Shown: one piece after another, positions 1 to 8,673 of the stretch
How positions within the stretch are numbered: the stretch's first letter is position 1
Layout: every line of letters begins with the position of its first letter
From: a virus
Length of the DNA: 33,298 nt
Reading direction: 5' to 3' (one strand)
Virus record (IMG/VR): IMGVR_UViG_3300025704_000070
Location: 1-33,298 of that record
Notes under the pieces: generated by a model
What the model was told of the DNA's origin: nothing
Database searches by the model: none
What the model saw: only the letters and a program-made list of their open reading frames with translations
Program-made: the position numbers and the translations under genes

Positions 1-143
1 TTCTTTCTGTATTTGCAGTAAATAACCTCATTGAATCGTCTGGGTGTGCATATTGTATTAACCCTTTATATTGGTCGTTTGTACCTGTTCCATCAGCAAA
101 AGCTAATTGACCATAAGCATTAGTTGCACTAAAAACAGTTATT
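1..143. repeat. Terminal direct repeat, left copy (circular overlap)
   Basis: Bases 1-143 match 33156-33298 with one difference, A at 25 against G at 33180. The match is bounded only by the two contig ends, as expected for a circular genome cut open by assembly. The difference is synonymous (Leu TTA against CTA) within the tail-fibre reading frame. The genome without the repeat would be about 33,155 bp. Confidence 0.9.
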
Positions 144-2941
144 CCATTACTACCAATTCCAGAACCTACAACTAAATTATCTGCATTAACACTTGTAAAA
201 TCAGATGGAGATGACCAAGCAATTCCTACGTTTCCTGAACTGTCTATACGCATTGATTCTGAATTATTAGTTGAAAAAACCATAGCATCATTTTCTCTTT
301 GAACAATTTGTAAAGAACTTTGCCCTGTAAAATAACCTATACTTGCTCCATCACTTGATGCTGAACCTGTAGTATTATTTCCGATATTAAGATATGTTGT
401 ACCTGTTCCTTGTAAACGAAGTTCTGGTGCAGTAACTGTTCCTGCAAAAGTTGAAGATGAACTTCCTACTGTAAATTGAGTAGTTCCTCCTGCAGGTTGT
501 ACAATAAAATCATCGCCATTTGCACCAAAATTAACAAGCCCTACATTATCTACACATTGTAATTTCGCAGTTGCATCTGTACTTGTAAAAGATGCTACAT
601 TGTTTGTTGTTCCAGAATTAAAAATTCCTCTTACTGCAGTTAAATTTCCTGCAAAAGTTGCGTTGCTCGAACTATCAAAATTTAAAGCTACATTACCATT
701 TGATGCTATTCCAATATTTGTAGTTGAACTTTTAAACAAACCATAACCTGAACCTGTATCTTCACGAACTAAATATCCTGATGTGTTGCTTACATTGTAT
801 TGTGTAGCAGTTACATCTCCTGCTATTGCTGTATTTCCACTTGTAGCATTTACAGTAAACTTATTTGTATTGATTGCTAAATCTCCTGCAAAAGCAGTAT
901 TACCTGTTGATGCTTGAGTAGTAAATTTATCTGTGTTTATAGCAAAATCTCCCTGAGCATTTAAATTTCCTGTTGTACTTAAAGTTCCTGATACTGTTAT
1001 TAAATTACCTCCTGTTTCTCTTATTATAGAATCTCCTATAATGTTTGATGCAGTAAATCTTGGTATATTACCATCGTTAGCATCTCCTGTTCCTGTTCCA
1101 TCAATTTGAGTATGATCTAATTTTGTCCATTCATTATTTGCACCTGCAATAACCCAATCGCCAACACTCCAATTCGATATGCCATTTAAAGCCGTTGTTC
1201 CACCAACATTTACAACATAATAATGGCCTTGAGTTATAAAAGGACTATTGTCTATTGTATAAGCCTCCCCACTAACCATTATATCATTATCTAAAGAAAG
1301 AGTTGTGTCACTATCTACGTTAGATACTAATGCATTTTGCCCATCTACTTGATTAATAACTTGGTCGCCTACTGTTACTGTTGTTAAAAAACTTGCTGAA
1401 CTATCTACTAATTTATTAGCAGTTGTTGATGTAGTTGTTCCAGATGTTGCTTCTCCACCACCAGATGATAAACTTGGATTATTATTAGTAGCATCCCAAC
1501 TTCCCATAAATCGTAAGCCTCCCGCTAAGCCATTTATTTGAGATTGTAGTTTACCTATACCTTGAACAATAGAATCTGTTGCTAAAACGCTTGAAGCAGC
1601 TGGAGTAGGCAAACCTGTTAATACTTTACTTGTTACAGAGTTATTATCTAAAGTAATTGATGCACTTACATTTGATGTTCCATCAACACCTGTAATAGTA
1701 GCAGATGCTTGTCCTGTTACTGATAAATCTCTTGCAGTTTCCCAAGCAGTTGCCGTATCTGCATTTCCTGTTAGGTCTCCTGTTACATTTCCTGTTACGT
1801 TGCCTATAACTGCACCTGTGTGAGTACCTGCTGAATTGCCTGTTAAATCTCCTGTAACATTACCTGTTAAATTTCCTGTTACATTCCCCGTAACGTTTCC
1901 TTGTAAATTAACATTTATTGTACTTGGTAAACCTATTTGTATTACTTGTCCATCAAGAGGTTGTGCTGATGTTATTATTTCATTTGTTGTTCCAACCACA
2001 CTTAATGTTTCAGAGTTTAAAACAACTGCTCCACTTCCAGAGTCTGTTGTGAAATCTAAGTCGCTTGCATTATTTAAACCTTTTACATAAGCAGTTGTCG
2101 CAACCTTTGTTGAATCATCGCTTGAAGATTGAGTTGTAGCAGTAACTCCATTTGCTAATACCGAAGTTGAAGTTACATTTCCTGTTAAATCGCCAACCAC
2201 ATCGCCTGTTAAATTGCCTGTTACGTTACCAACTAAATTAGTATTAATAGTTGATGGTAAACCAATTGTAACGCTTTGCCCACTTACAACGCTCTCAATT
2301 TCGTTTGTAGTTCCTAAGATGCTTAAAGATTGTGTGTTAAGGTTTACATCTCCTGTATTTGTTCCATCTGTTATATCTAAATCAGATGCTGCATCTAAAG
2401 TATCAACATAAGAAGTTGTCGCTATTTTAGTTGAATTATCTCCTGCTGTTTGTGTAATAGCAGTTGAATTGTCAGGCAAATTAACACCTGTAGAATCTAA
2501 AGAAAATGTTATTGATTGTCCTGAGGCCACTGTTGTTATTTCATTAGTTGTTCCCCCAATTGCAAATATTTGAGAATCTAAATCTATTTGTCCAGATCCT
2601 GTATCTCCTGTAAAATCTAAATCTTCTATAGTAATTTGAGCTGCAACGTAATCAATTATTGCTGCAGTTGTTGGTATTGTCGTATCGTTGTCGTTGTTCC
2701 CTATACCATCAGCAGCATCTACAAACTTGCTTATAATAATATTCTCGCCTGTGTCTTTTAAAGATCCAAATTCTAATATTGATGTAACTTTAAAATCTCC
2801 TGAAGTATTTAAAAATATTCCTGTTGAGGATCCTGATCCATCTGTTAATTCTTTTAAAGATGCAGTTAATGCTAAATTATCAATAGACTTTATTAAACCT
2901 GTATAAGTTTCGGAAATTTTTGTATTATATAAAGTTGCCAT
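1..2941 (-). CDS. Tail fibre protein, N-terminal two thirds (gene continues across the seam)
   Basis: The frame starts at ATG 2941 and stays open to base 1, then continues in frame into 33155-31666 if the contig is circular, giving 1,476 residues. This part gives about 980 residues. The N-terminal end should attach to the tail or baseplate, as in other fibres. It contains about three diverged modules with a YV-x-L...DLD...GTTNEI pattern, followed by short repeats of the type GNVTGNLTGD (roughly + strand 1760-1910 and 2165-2235), which form low-complexity Gly/Asn/Thr sequence typical of trimeric fibre shafts. Near the seam is a MRIDSSGNVGIG motif that recurs in the C-terminal part. The 76-base gap before the gene (2942-3017) is T-rich on the + strand and shows no other gene. 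Confidence 0.85.
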   Translation of the reverse strand, partial: MATLYNTKISETYTGLIKSIDNLALTASLKELTDGSGSSTGIFLNTSGDFKVTSILEFGSLKDTGENIIISKFVDAADGIGNNDNDTTIPTTAAIIDYVAAQITIEDLDFTGDTGSGQIDLDSQIFAIGGTTNEITTVASGQSITFSLDSTGVNLPDNSTAITQTAGDNSTKIATTSYVDTLDAASDLDITDGTNTGDVNLNTQSLSILGTTNEIESVVSGQSVTIGLPSTINTNLVGNVTGNLTGDVVGDLTGNVTSTSVLANGVTATTQSSSDDSTKVATTAYVKGLNNASDLDFTTDSGSGAVVLNSETLSVVGTTNEIITSAQPLDGQVIQIGLPSTINVNLQGNVTGNVTGNLTGNVTGDLTGNSAGTHTGAVIGNVTGNVTGDLTGNADTATAWETARDLSVTGQASATITGVDGTSNVSASITLDNNSVTSKVLTGLPTPAASSVLATDSIVQGIGKLQSQINGLAGGLRFMGSWDATNNNPSLSSGGGEATSGTTTSTTANKLVDSSASFLTTVTVGDQVINQVDGQNALVSNVDSDTTLSLDNDIMVSGEAYTIDNSPFITQGHYYVVNVGGTTALNGISNWSVGDWVIAGANNEWTKLDHTQIDGTGTGDANDGNIPRFTASNIIGDSIIRETGGNLITVSGTLSTTGNLNAQGDFAINTDKFTTQASTGNTAFAGDLAINTNKFTVNATSGNTAIAGDVTATQYNVSNTSGYLVREDTGSGYGLFKSSTTNIGIASNGNVALNFDSSSNATFAGNLTAVRGIFNSGTTNNVASFTSTDATAKLQCVDNVGLVNFGANGDDFIVQPAGGTTQFTVGSSSSTFAGTVTAPELRLQGTGTTYLNIGNNTTGSASSDGASIGYFTGQSSLQIVQRENDAMVFSTNNSESMRIDSSGNVGIAWSSPSDFTSVNADNLVVGSGIGSNGITVFSATNAYGQLAFADGTGTNDQYKGLIQYAHPDDSMRLFTANTER

Positions 2942-3017
2942 AATTATTTTTTATTGTTTTTTTGTTTTTTTAAAAACATTTTAAGTTTTTTAATATTTTT
3001 CTCTTTTGGTTTATATC

Positions 3018-3530
3018 TCATAATACCCAGCCATTAAAAATTGCATCTTGCGATGGATCTATGTCGTCATTGCTATTTGAATAATACTCAGGAAATAAAT
3101 TTTGATTAAAATTCATATAATCTATAAATCTTCTTGTATAATATTCTGCGTATTCTCTTGCTTTAGCAACTAAATAATCTAATTCATCTTTTGTTGCTGA
3201 TTCGCTATTTTCAGATGTATGTTTGAATACTCCTCCGTTTTTTATTTGATAAGCAGCAAAAGGAATATAATCAACTTGAGCATACCAAATTAACATAGGT
3301 TGAATGTGAGTTACCATTAAATTATAATAGTTTGGATTATCAACCTCAGTTAAAGTTCCTGCTGTTATTAACTGCTCAAATTTTTGGTATAACTCAGTTC
3401 CTAAAAAATTCTGTATATGAATAGTTTGAGATATTTTAATAAAATATATAAACTTAGCCGTATCGACATTTCCATCAATTATTGAATTGCGAGTTAGATC
3501 TGTTCTATTTATAAATAAAGGTGTTGCCAT
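3018..3530 (-). CDS. Head-tail connector-like protein
   Basis: The 170-residue protein is mostly helical. It starts with a MATPLFINRTDL segment and has a central ELYQKFEQLI region followed by helices rich in Tyr. This pattern and the position just after the portal gene fit the head-tail adaptor family common in Bacteroidetes phages (DUF6712-like), which builds the ring between portal and tail. The start lies 2 bases after the portal stop, so the two genes are probably co-transcribed. The family assignment rests on recall of the sequence pattern and on gene order; no catalytic motif is expected. Confidence 0.55.
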   Translation of the reverse strand: MATPLFINRTDLTRNSIIDGNVDTAKFIYFIKISQTIHIQNFLGTELYQKFEQLITAGTLTEVDNPNYYNLMVTHIQPMLIWYAQVDYIPFAAYQIKNGGVFKHTSENSESATKDELDYLVAKAREYAEYYTRRFIDYMNFNQNLFPEYYSNSNDDIDPSQDAIFNGWVL

Positions 3531-3532
3531 AA

Positions 3533-5680
3533 TTATTTTGTTTTTGGATAAACTCCTCTTCCGTCTTGTTTATCAGTTGGTTTTTTAGCTAAATCTGATC
3601 CCTTAGGGTTTTTTTGAGCGTATTTAGGTATGCTTCTTACTTTTTTATAATTATCTAAATTTTCAGATACCTCTGTATTACTTTCTAACCTATACAATAC
3701 CTTTACCCAACGATGCTGACAATAAACTCCTCCTTTTAACTCAAAGATATTATAAGGCATTTCAGGTTCGTGTCTAAAATCAGTATTAACTTTTTCATCT
3801 TTTCTAATACCCTTACCATTTTCAACAACTAATTTGCCAAAACTTGCATTGTCAATATCTTCTAATCTCCATACTAAACCGCTATTAGATAATTTTATCA
3901 TTTCTTGACAAAATGGCCTTGATTTCTCAGTTGTAGAATAACCTATTCCATTTGAATATTTATAACGTATTTTATATAAACCATTTTTTGAATCTAAAGA
4001 ACTAAAAGCAGATCCATCTTTTACACTTCCAACATTTTTTTCAGATGCGCTTTTTAAACCTAAAATATCTTTAATTTTGCTTAATGTTGATTTTTTTTCT
4101 TTTATTAAATAATTTGCCCAATCCTCATTGTCAATATTATCATCCTCTCCAACCTCATCAACAAAAACATAATCATTGCCCATTTTAGTTGCACTCTCTC
4201 CAAGCGATCCTAAAACAACAGCAACTTCTTCTTCTGATAATTTTGATTTAGCTTTAACGCAATTAGGTCTTCTTTTTCCATCAATCATCTTCCAACCATC
4301 TTGTCTGTAACCATCCCAACAAGGAGATTTTTTTAAATTCTCGTGATTCTCGCAGGGCATAAACCAGATCTCGCCACCAACCTCGTGTTCGTGGGATCCA
4401 GAGCAACCTTTTTCAATTGCTATTTTTTCAGCCTCCTCTTTTGTTTTATAGGCTCTTTTGCCATCAATCATTTTAAGACTAAACTTTTCCATTTCAACCC
4501 CTGTTTCTTCCTCAATATCTTCTTTATCTTGTATATCCTTATCAACCTCAGTAAATTCTAATGGCTGTAACGTAATAAAATATAGGTTTAAAGCAATATC
4601 ATTGATTGCGAGTATTTGATCAAAGGATTTTATTAAAAGCTCCTGAAATGGCCTTATAACAGTATTATCCATTAATAAAGATGCCGTTTTTATTTCATCA
4701 GCATTATTTCCTAATCCTGTTGAATCTTTTATTCCTAATAACATTGGAGAAACAACTCTATGAGCAACTAATATTTTTGATTGTGATTCTGTGCTTAAAA
4801 ATTTATATTGTTCTGATGCATCGCTTAATTGAACAGGCGTTATTTCAGCTTGACTTTCTTTATTGTCATTAAAAGCAAGTATGAATTTACCTGCATTTGA
4901 ACTACCTGAAAATTTTTGTGCAATACGTTGCTCTATTAATTCTCTTTGTTCTTGATTTGGCGTTCCATTGTTAAAATTAATAAGCATACTTGGAGCGAGG
5001 CCTTGCATAATATTATTAAGATGGTAATTAGATATTTCTTCTTCAAGTTCGCAATATTGCAAGCCACCTTGATAATCAACAGGAGAGTAGTAGTAAAACC
5101 CTGCTTTATATGGTTTTATGTAAAGTATTTCTATATTCTCTTTGCTTGTTCCAAATGCAGGTATTCTAAGAGGTTTATCAGATGGTTTTATAGTTGGCCA
5201 ATCATTCCAATAATAATAACCTTTAATATCTCCATCTTCATTGGCTTTTTCTGCTCTTAATGTTTCAATTGGAAAATGCTCGCAAACAGAAACTTTAGTT
5301 CTTGCTTTATTATATATAACTTGTATTGCAGCTTGGCCCATTAATTTTAAATCATAACAAACCTTTTGTACCATTTCAGGCTTCAATAAAGTAATCATTT
5401 GAGCATATTGATCAGGTTTTCTGCTCGAATCAGTTGCGTTTAGACCTTTACCATATATTTGTTGAGATATGCCGTTAACACAAGCGTTATTAGTTGGAGA
5501 TCCGTTGTAACGATCTATTAAGAACTGAAAATAATTATTATCTGCGCCATATTGTACCCAATCTCTATTTTTAACCTCTAAAATCTCAGGAGATGTATAA
5601 GTAGCTAAATTAACAAAACTAAATTCAGATCTGTTTTTTGCAAATCTACCTAAACTATCTCTATTTCTATTTTTTTTCAT
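3533..5680 (-). CDS. Portal protein with Cys/His-rich C-terminal extension
   Basis: The 715-residue protein has a portal-like N-terminal region to about residue 385. Visible features there are DWVQYGADNNYFQFLIDRYN near residue 40, a long central helical region, and the segment VAHRVVSPMLLGI, which matches phage portals of this host group. The portal forms the dodecameric DNA entry ring of the head. The C-terminal 300 residues are extra. They include a segment GCSGSHEHE...FMPCENH, a short motif CWDGYRQDG...RRPNCV, and a final domain with SRPFCQEM and GGVYCQHRWVKV. Such Cys/His pairs suggest metal binding and are met in structural proteins of marine and Bacteroidetes phages, but their role is unknown to me. 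The tail end is Lys/Pro rich. The start sits 2 bases after the preceding stop. Confidence 0.75.
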   Translation of the reverse strand: MKKNRNRDSLGRFAKNRSEFSFVNLATYTSPEILEVKNRDWVQYGADNNYFQFLIDRYNGSPTNNACVNGISQQIYGKGLNATDSSRKPDQYAQMITLLKPEMVQKVCYDLKLMGQAAIQVIYNKARTKVSVCEHFPIETLRAEKANEDGDIKGYYYWNDWPTIKPSDKPLRIPAFGTSKENIEILYIKPYKAGFYYYSPVDYQGGLQYCELEEEISNYHLNNIMQGLAPSMLINFNNGTPNQEQRELIEQRIAQKFSGSSNAGKFILAFNDNKESQAEITPVQLSDASEQYKFLSTESQSKILVAHRVVSPMLLGIKDSTGLGNNADEIKTASLLMDNTVIRPFQELLIKSFDQILAINDIALNLYFITLQPLEFTEVDKDIQDKEDIEEETGVEMEKFSLKMIDGKRAYKTKEEAEKIAIEKGCSGSHEHEVGGEIWFMPCENHENLKKSPCWDGYRQDGWKMIDGKRRPNCVKAKSKLSEEEVAVVLGSLGESATKMGNDYVFVDEVGEDDNIDNEDWANYLIKEKKSTLSKIKDILGLKSASEKNVGSVKDGSAFSSLDSKNGLYKIRYKYSNGIGYSTTEKSRPFCQEMIKLSNSGLVWRLEDIDNASFGKLVVENGKGIRKDEKVNTDFRHEPEMPYNIFELKGGVYCQHRWVKVLYRLESNTEVSENLDNYKKVRSIPKYAQKNPKGSDLAKKPTDKQDGRGVYPKTK

Positions 5681-5682
5681 AA

Positions 5683-6111
5683 TTAAAATACCTTGTATGT
5701 GTTGTCAAAGGAATTAAAAGTTTTATAAACTCCCAAATTTAAATCGTAATATTCATCTTCCATTTGATCAATCTGTTGATCAGTGCAAAATATTCTATCT
5801 CTAAATAAAGTTGCATCTGTTGTTCTATCTATATTCCAAAAACTATTATCATTCTCCCATAATTGATAATTAGTATTCCAATAATTATAATCAACATAAA
5901 ATCTAACATCATAAAAATGCCCCTCAACTAAAACAGGATTAAAAGCTTGATGAAAGGTTAAATAATTTCCTGATATAACTGCATTATTAATCTCATAAAA
6001 AACAGGAATATCAGTGCTATCATCTCTAATAGACATCGTAAACTCATTCCCGTATATTCTTGGAATTACTTTAAATGTTTGAGCAGTATTATTTGTATTA
6101 AATACAATCAT
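5683..6111 (-). CDS. Conserved phage structural protein of unknown role
   Basis: The 142-residue protein lies between the tail tube and portal genes and opens a new unit after a terminator. It begins with MIVFNTNN and looks beta-rich, then ends with a helical segment DRIFCTDQQIDQMEDEYY. I know this layout from Bacteroidetes phage structural modules, but no function is established to me. A small head-tail or head decoration role is possible. A CGTTATAT motif lies 4 bases before the start codon. Confidence 0.5.
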   Translation of the reverse strand: MIVFNTNNTAQTFKVIPRIYGNEFTMSIRDDSTDIPVFYEINNAVISGNYLTFHQAFNPVLVEGHFYDVRFYVDYNYWNTNYQLWENDNSFWNIDRTTDATLFRDRIFCTDQQIDQMEDEYYDLNLGVYKTFNSFDNTYKVF

Positions 6112-6115
6112 ACCT

Positions 6116-6123
6116 ATATAACG
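6116..6123 (-). promoter_or_regulatory. CGTTATAT motif before the portal unit
   Basis: The minus strand reads CGTTATAT 4 bases upstream of ATG 6111. Four other genes carry the same octamer at 2-8 bases. It lies just downstream of a terminator. The function is unknown: it could be a promoter element for a phage-encoded sigma factor, an operator or a translation signal. Confidence 0.4.
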
Positions 6124-6157
6124 AATTAATTAAGTTATTTTGTAGAAATGTAAACTC

Positions 6158-6183
6158 AAAAAAAAAGCACCCCTAAGGATGCT
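6158..6183 (-). terminator. Rho-independent terminator after the tail tube gene
   Basis: On the minus strand a 7-base-pair stem AGCATCC/GGGTGCT closes a 4-base loop TTAG (+ strand 6166-6183) and is followed by about eight U residues. It lies 22 bases beyond the tail tube stop and before the unit at 6111. Confidence 0.85.
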
Positions 6184-6204
6184 TAATTTTAAATATATAA
6201 TATA

Positions 6205-6735
6205 TTATGCAGTTGGGTCAATAATATCTGCATCAATTGGAGTCAATAAAGCAGCACTGCTTAAAAAATAAGGCGCTGTTTCTTCCATTCCCTCCATCAC
6301 AATAGTAAATCCTGAAAGATCTCCGGGAGCTGATCCAGTCACTGTTGTTCCAGAAGTCAATTCCATTCCATTTTCAAAACCACAAAGAAATACATTTCCG
6401 TAATAATCTTCTACGGCAACATAGGGTCTTCCAACTGCAACAACTTGCAATTCATTTTGAGTTGCAGCATCTAAATAAGTAAATGTAGCATTTAAAGTTT
6501 GTGTATAAAAAGTAGTTCCATTTTCTCTTGAAGAAGTTACTGTTGTTTCTAAATTGGAATTTCCTTTAACATCCCATTTAGTCCAACCTGAAACACTTCC
6601 AGTAAATGCGGACACTTTTCCGTCCGTGAAAGTTAATCCTGTTAATCCACCAAAATCAGCAAAATAAATTGTTTTTATTCCACCAAAGGCACTTTTGCAG
6701 GGTAAACTTCTTCCTGTTGATACTGTACAAGCCAT
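6205..6735 (-). CDS. Major tail tube protein (probable)
   Basis: The 176-residue protein follows the major capsid gene and ends at a terminator, the usual place of an abundant structural protein in Bacteroidetes siphophages. It is beta-rich and Gly/Thr-rich and begins MACTVSTGRSLPCK; a segment TYLDAATQNELQVVAVGRP is characteristic of tail tube families seen in these phages. The final 20 residues form a hydrophilic tail. It would polymerise into the tail tube around the tape measure protein. The alternative is a head decoration protein, but the fold pattern favours tube. Confidence 0.6.
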   Translation of the reverse strand: MACTVSTGRSLPCKSAFGGIKTIYFADFGGLTGLTFTDGKVSAFTGSVSGWTKWDVKGNSNLETTVTSSRENGTTFYTQTLNATFTYLDAATQNELQVVAVGRPYVAVEDYYGNVFLCGFENGMELTSGTTVTGSAPGDLSGFTIVMEGMEETAPYFLSSAALLTPIDADIIDPTA

Positions 6736-6760
6736 AGTTATTTAATTTTTTTTATAAATA

Positions 6761-6790
6761 AGGGTAGATAAGTTTTATCCCACCTACCCT
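6761..6790 (-). promoter_or_regulatory. Intercistronic hairpin between capsid and tail tube genes
   Basis: The minus-strand RNA can pair AGGGTA with TACCCT and, inside, GATAA with TTATC, leaving a five-base bulge GGTGG. The downstream sequence has only short T runs, so it is not a standard terminator. It may be a weak attenuator or a stabilising hairpin that tunes capsid against tail tube expression. Confidence 0.45.
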
Positions 6791-6804
6791 AATTTTAGTT
6801 AATA

Positions 6805-7779
6805 TTAAGCGTATTCAACGATGTCAGATGCAATTCCGAATTGTACCCCAGAAGTAAACCTCATTATCATTCTTACGTTATTTGATCCATCTAAATCTAC
6901 CATATCAAGAACTCTTATTTCTTGATTGTTATTTAGTAAACCTGTTCCAAAGTATAAGTTTGAAACCTCAGCAGCATACATTTTATTGTCGCTCATTCCC
7001 GGACAAACAAATATTTGAACTCCATCTATTGTAAGAGATCCATTATTCCACCATTGTGTTCCTTTGTTGTCAACCCCTGCGTTAGATGTTGCAGCAACAG
7101 AGAATCCACCAAGTGCTTGAACATAAAATTTAGCAACTGAGCTTGGAACATAAATTCTAAGTCCATCTTTACCATACAAAGTATTTGGTATAGCAGCCAC
7201 AACTTTTTGTAATTCCCCTATTACATTTGCAGCAGTTATAACACCTGCAGCAATTTGTTGACCTGCTGGAATATCTCCGGCAGCAGCAGAAGCAGCAATT
7301 AGTTTTTCAAACCCATCAAAAGAATTATTTGTTCCTGCAGCAGTATCTCCTCTCCAAATATTTAATTCAGTTGATTGTGAAACTTTAGCAGCAACGTGAG
7401 CTATTAAGAAATCAGAGAATTTTGGAGGCAAACCTTGACTTAATCCGTATCCCATTTGTTGGCTTTCCCAATCGCTTACAAAGTCTTTTTTACATAATTG
7501 TAAGTTAACTTGTAACTCTGTAGGTTGTATAATTCTCTCAGTTAATGTAATTGTTGACGTTGGATCAAAATCACAAGAAGCTGGTTGAACTAATGCTGAT
7601 GTATCAAGTTGTTTAATTACTTCCTTATAACTAATGTTATCCTTTACTGTAATACCCCCATCATTAATTGTACTTGCTGAAAGAAGCGCCGCAGCTATAT
7701 AATCTCCTGCGAACTCACCTGCGTAAGTAGTCGTTACGTTTACAGTAGTTGCTAAATTTACTTTTTTTAAATTACTCAT
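6805..7779 (-). CDS. Major capsid protein
   Basis: The 324-residue protein is the likely HK97-fold shell protein. It lies directly after the scaffold-like gene, is Ala-rich, and contains segments typical of Bacteroidetes phage capsid proteins: LQLCKKDFVSDWESQQMG near residue 95, an ELNIWRGD segment near 138, a YVPSSVAKFYVQALGG segment, and a C-terminal FTSGVQFGIASDIVEYA. No separate delta domain is obvious, which fits the use of a separate scaffold gene. The start codon is preceded by a long run of A, expected for a very highly translated gene in this host group. Confidence 0.8.
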   Translation of the reverse strand: MSNLKKVNLATTVNVTTTYAGEFAGDYIAAALLSASTINDGGITVKDNISYKEVIKQLDTSALVQPASCDFDPTSTITLTERIIQPTELQVNLQLCKKDFVSDWESQQMGYGLSQGLPPKFSDFLIAHVAAKVSQSTELNIWRGDTAAGTNNSFDGFEKLIAASAAAGDIPAGQQIAAGVITAANVIGELQKVVAAIPNTLYGKDGLRIYVPSSVAKFYVQALGGFSVAATSNAGVDNKGTQWWNNGSLTIDGVQIFVCPGMSDNKMYAAEVSNLYFGTGLLNNNQEIRVLDMVDLDGSNNVRMIMRFTSGVQFGIASDIVEYA

Positions 7780-7802
7780 TTTTTTTTTTTTATTTATTTA
7801 TT
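7780..7802 (-). promoter_or_regulatory. A-rich translation leader of the capsid gene
   Basis: The 23 bases between the scaffold stop and the capsid ATG contain only A and T on the coding strand, ending in about fourteen A residues at the start codon. Bacteroidetes do not rely on Shine-Dalgarno pairing, and A-rich leaders favour initiation there, so this decides the start and suggests strong expression. Confidence 0.6.
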
Positions 7803-8453
7803 TTATTTATTTAATCTTGCTAAAACTCTGTCTAATGCAGTTCCTACTCTTCTTTGAGAATATAAAAATCCTTTAACTTTTTTACTCTCTTTTGCCTCAG
7901 GACTATGTTTTATAGGTTCTGCTGATGGTTGTGATAATTCTTCTTTTACTTTATCCTCAACTTCATTAAATTCTTCTTTAATAGTTCTTGATTTAGGTTG
8001 TCTTGATGCTTCTTCTTCCATCTCAACTTCTTCATCCTCCATTTTGCTTTCTTTATCTCCTTTTAAATCAGCAATAGCATCTTCAAGATTTTTAATTCTT
8101 TTTTCCATACCCTCCCAATCTTGAACATCAGCTTCTTTGCCATCATCCTCATATTCGTCTTCTTTGTTTTCTAAGTCCTCAGTAATTTCTTCTTTCTCAG
8201 GAACTTCATCAGAAACTTCTCTTAGATCTGCAATAAGCCCTTCTTCTTCAATAACTAAAAGTCTTGAATCCTCAAGAATATATTCTCCAACAGGTAAAGC
8301 AACACGCTCATCCTCTGTTTTAATAAATATTTCTTTTCCTTTCTCAAAAGAATCAGACTCTACTATAGTTCCGTTTTCTAATTTTAATTCTTCAAGCTTT
8401 ACTTCTATGTTTAAAAGTGTCTTGATTTGGTTTAACATTTCAGTTGATTTCAT
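7803..8453 (-). CDS. Scaffold-like protein
   Basis: The 216-residue protein is very acidic between residues about 65 and 155, with long runs of Glu and Asp and predicted coiled coil (GMEKRIKNLEDAIADLKGDKE). The C-terminal end turns basic, ending RRVGTALDRVLARLNK, which would be the capsid-binding hook. This charge layout and its place between the prohead protease and the major capsid gene point to an internal scaffold that is cleaved or expelled during maturation. The first 75 residues form a small beta-rich domain (VGEYILEDSRLLVIEEEG) also seen in relatives. Confidence 0.65.
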   Translation of the reverse strand: MKSTEMLNQIKTLLNIEVKLEELKLENGTIVESDSFEKGKEIFIKTEDERVALPVGEYILEDSRLLVIEEEGLIADLREVSDEVPEKEEITEDLENKEDEYEDDGKEADVQDWEGMEKRIKNLEDAIADLKGDKESKMEDEEVEMEEEASRQPKSRTIKEEFNEVEDKVKEELSQPSAEPIKHSPEAKESKKVKGFLYSQRRVGTALDRVLARLNK

Positions 8454-8461
8454 AATTATTT

Positions 8462-8469
8462 ATATAACG
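8462..8469 (-). promoter_or_regulatory. CGTTATAT motif before the scaffold gene
   Basis: The octamer CGTTATAT lies 8 bases upstream of ATG 8453, in the 40-base gap after the Cys-rich 59-residue gene. It matches the copies before the genes starting at 6111, 9262, 16686 and 24404. Confidence 0.4.
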
Positions 8470-8493
8470 TGGATTAATTTTAATTTTGTATTT

Positions 8494-8673
8494 TCAAGTT
8501 ATTCTTGTTATAGATCCAATGCCTTGCGCCCAAATTGAGCCATCACAACATTCTCTTGAATATGTATTTTCTTGAGGACATAAGCAACCTCTTTGACCTC
8601 CGTTTTGCGAGCTTCTTGCTGCAATATAACCTCTGGATCCTGGCCCTAAATTTCTTCTTTTTTTAATTCGCAT
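8494..8673 (-). CDS. Small Cys-rich phage protein (59 aa)
   Basis: ATG at 8673 overlaps the protease stop by 11 bases; the frame ends in TGA at 8494. The basic N-terminal half (MRIKKRRNLGPGSRG) is followed by GCLCPQENTYSRECCDG and an AQGIG segment. The two Cys pairs could bind a metal or form cross-links. I recall small proteins with the GCLC...TYS...CC...QGIG pattern in capsid regions of other Bacteroidetes phages, which supports a real gene, but its function is unknown. A capsid-associated role is a guess from position. Confidence 0.65.
   Translation of the reverse strand: MRIKKRRNLGPGSRGYIAARSSQNGGQRGCLCPQENTYSRECCDGSIWAQGIGSITRIT

Noticed and set aside
1-143. Physical terminal repeats of a linear virion genome
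   Set aside because: The repeat lies within a coding gene, carries a mismatch and ends exactly at the contig edges, which fits assembly overlap of a circularly permuted genome better.
8137-8538. A 133-residue + strand frame
   Set aside because: It is the antisense shadow of the acidic scaffold gene; its Ser-rich sequence comes from Glu/Asp codons read backwards. All other + strand frames are likewise shadows of minus-strand genes.
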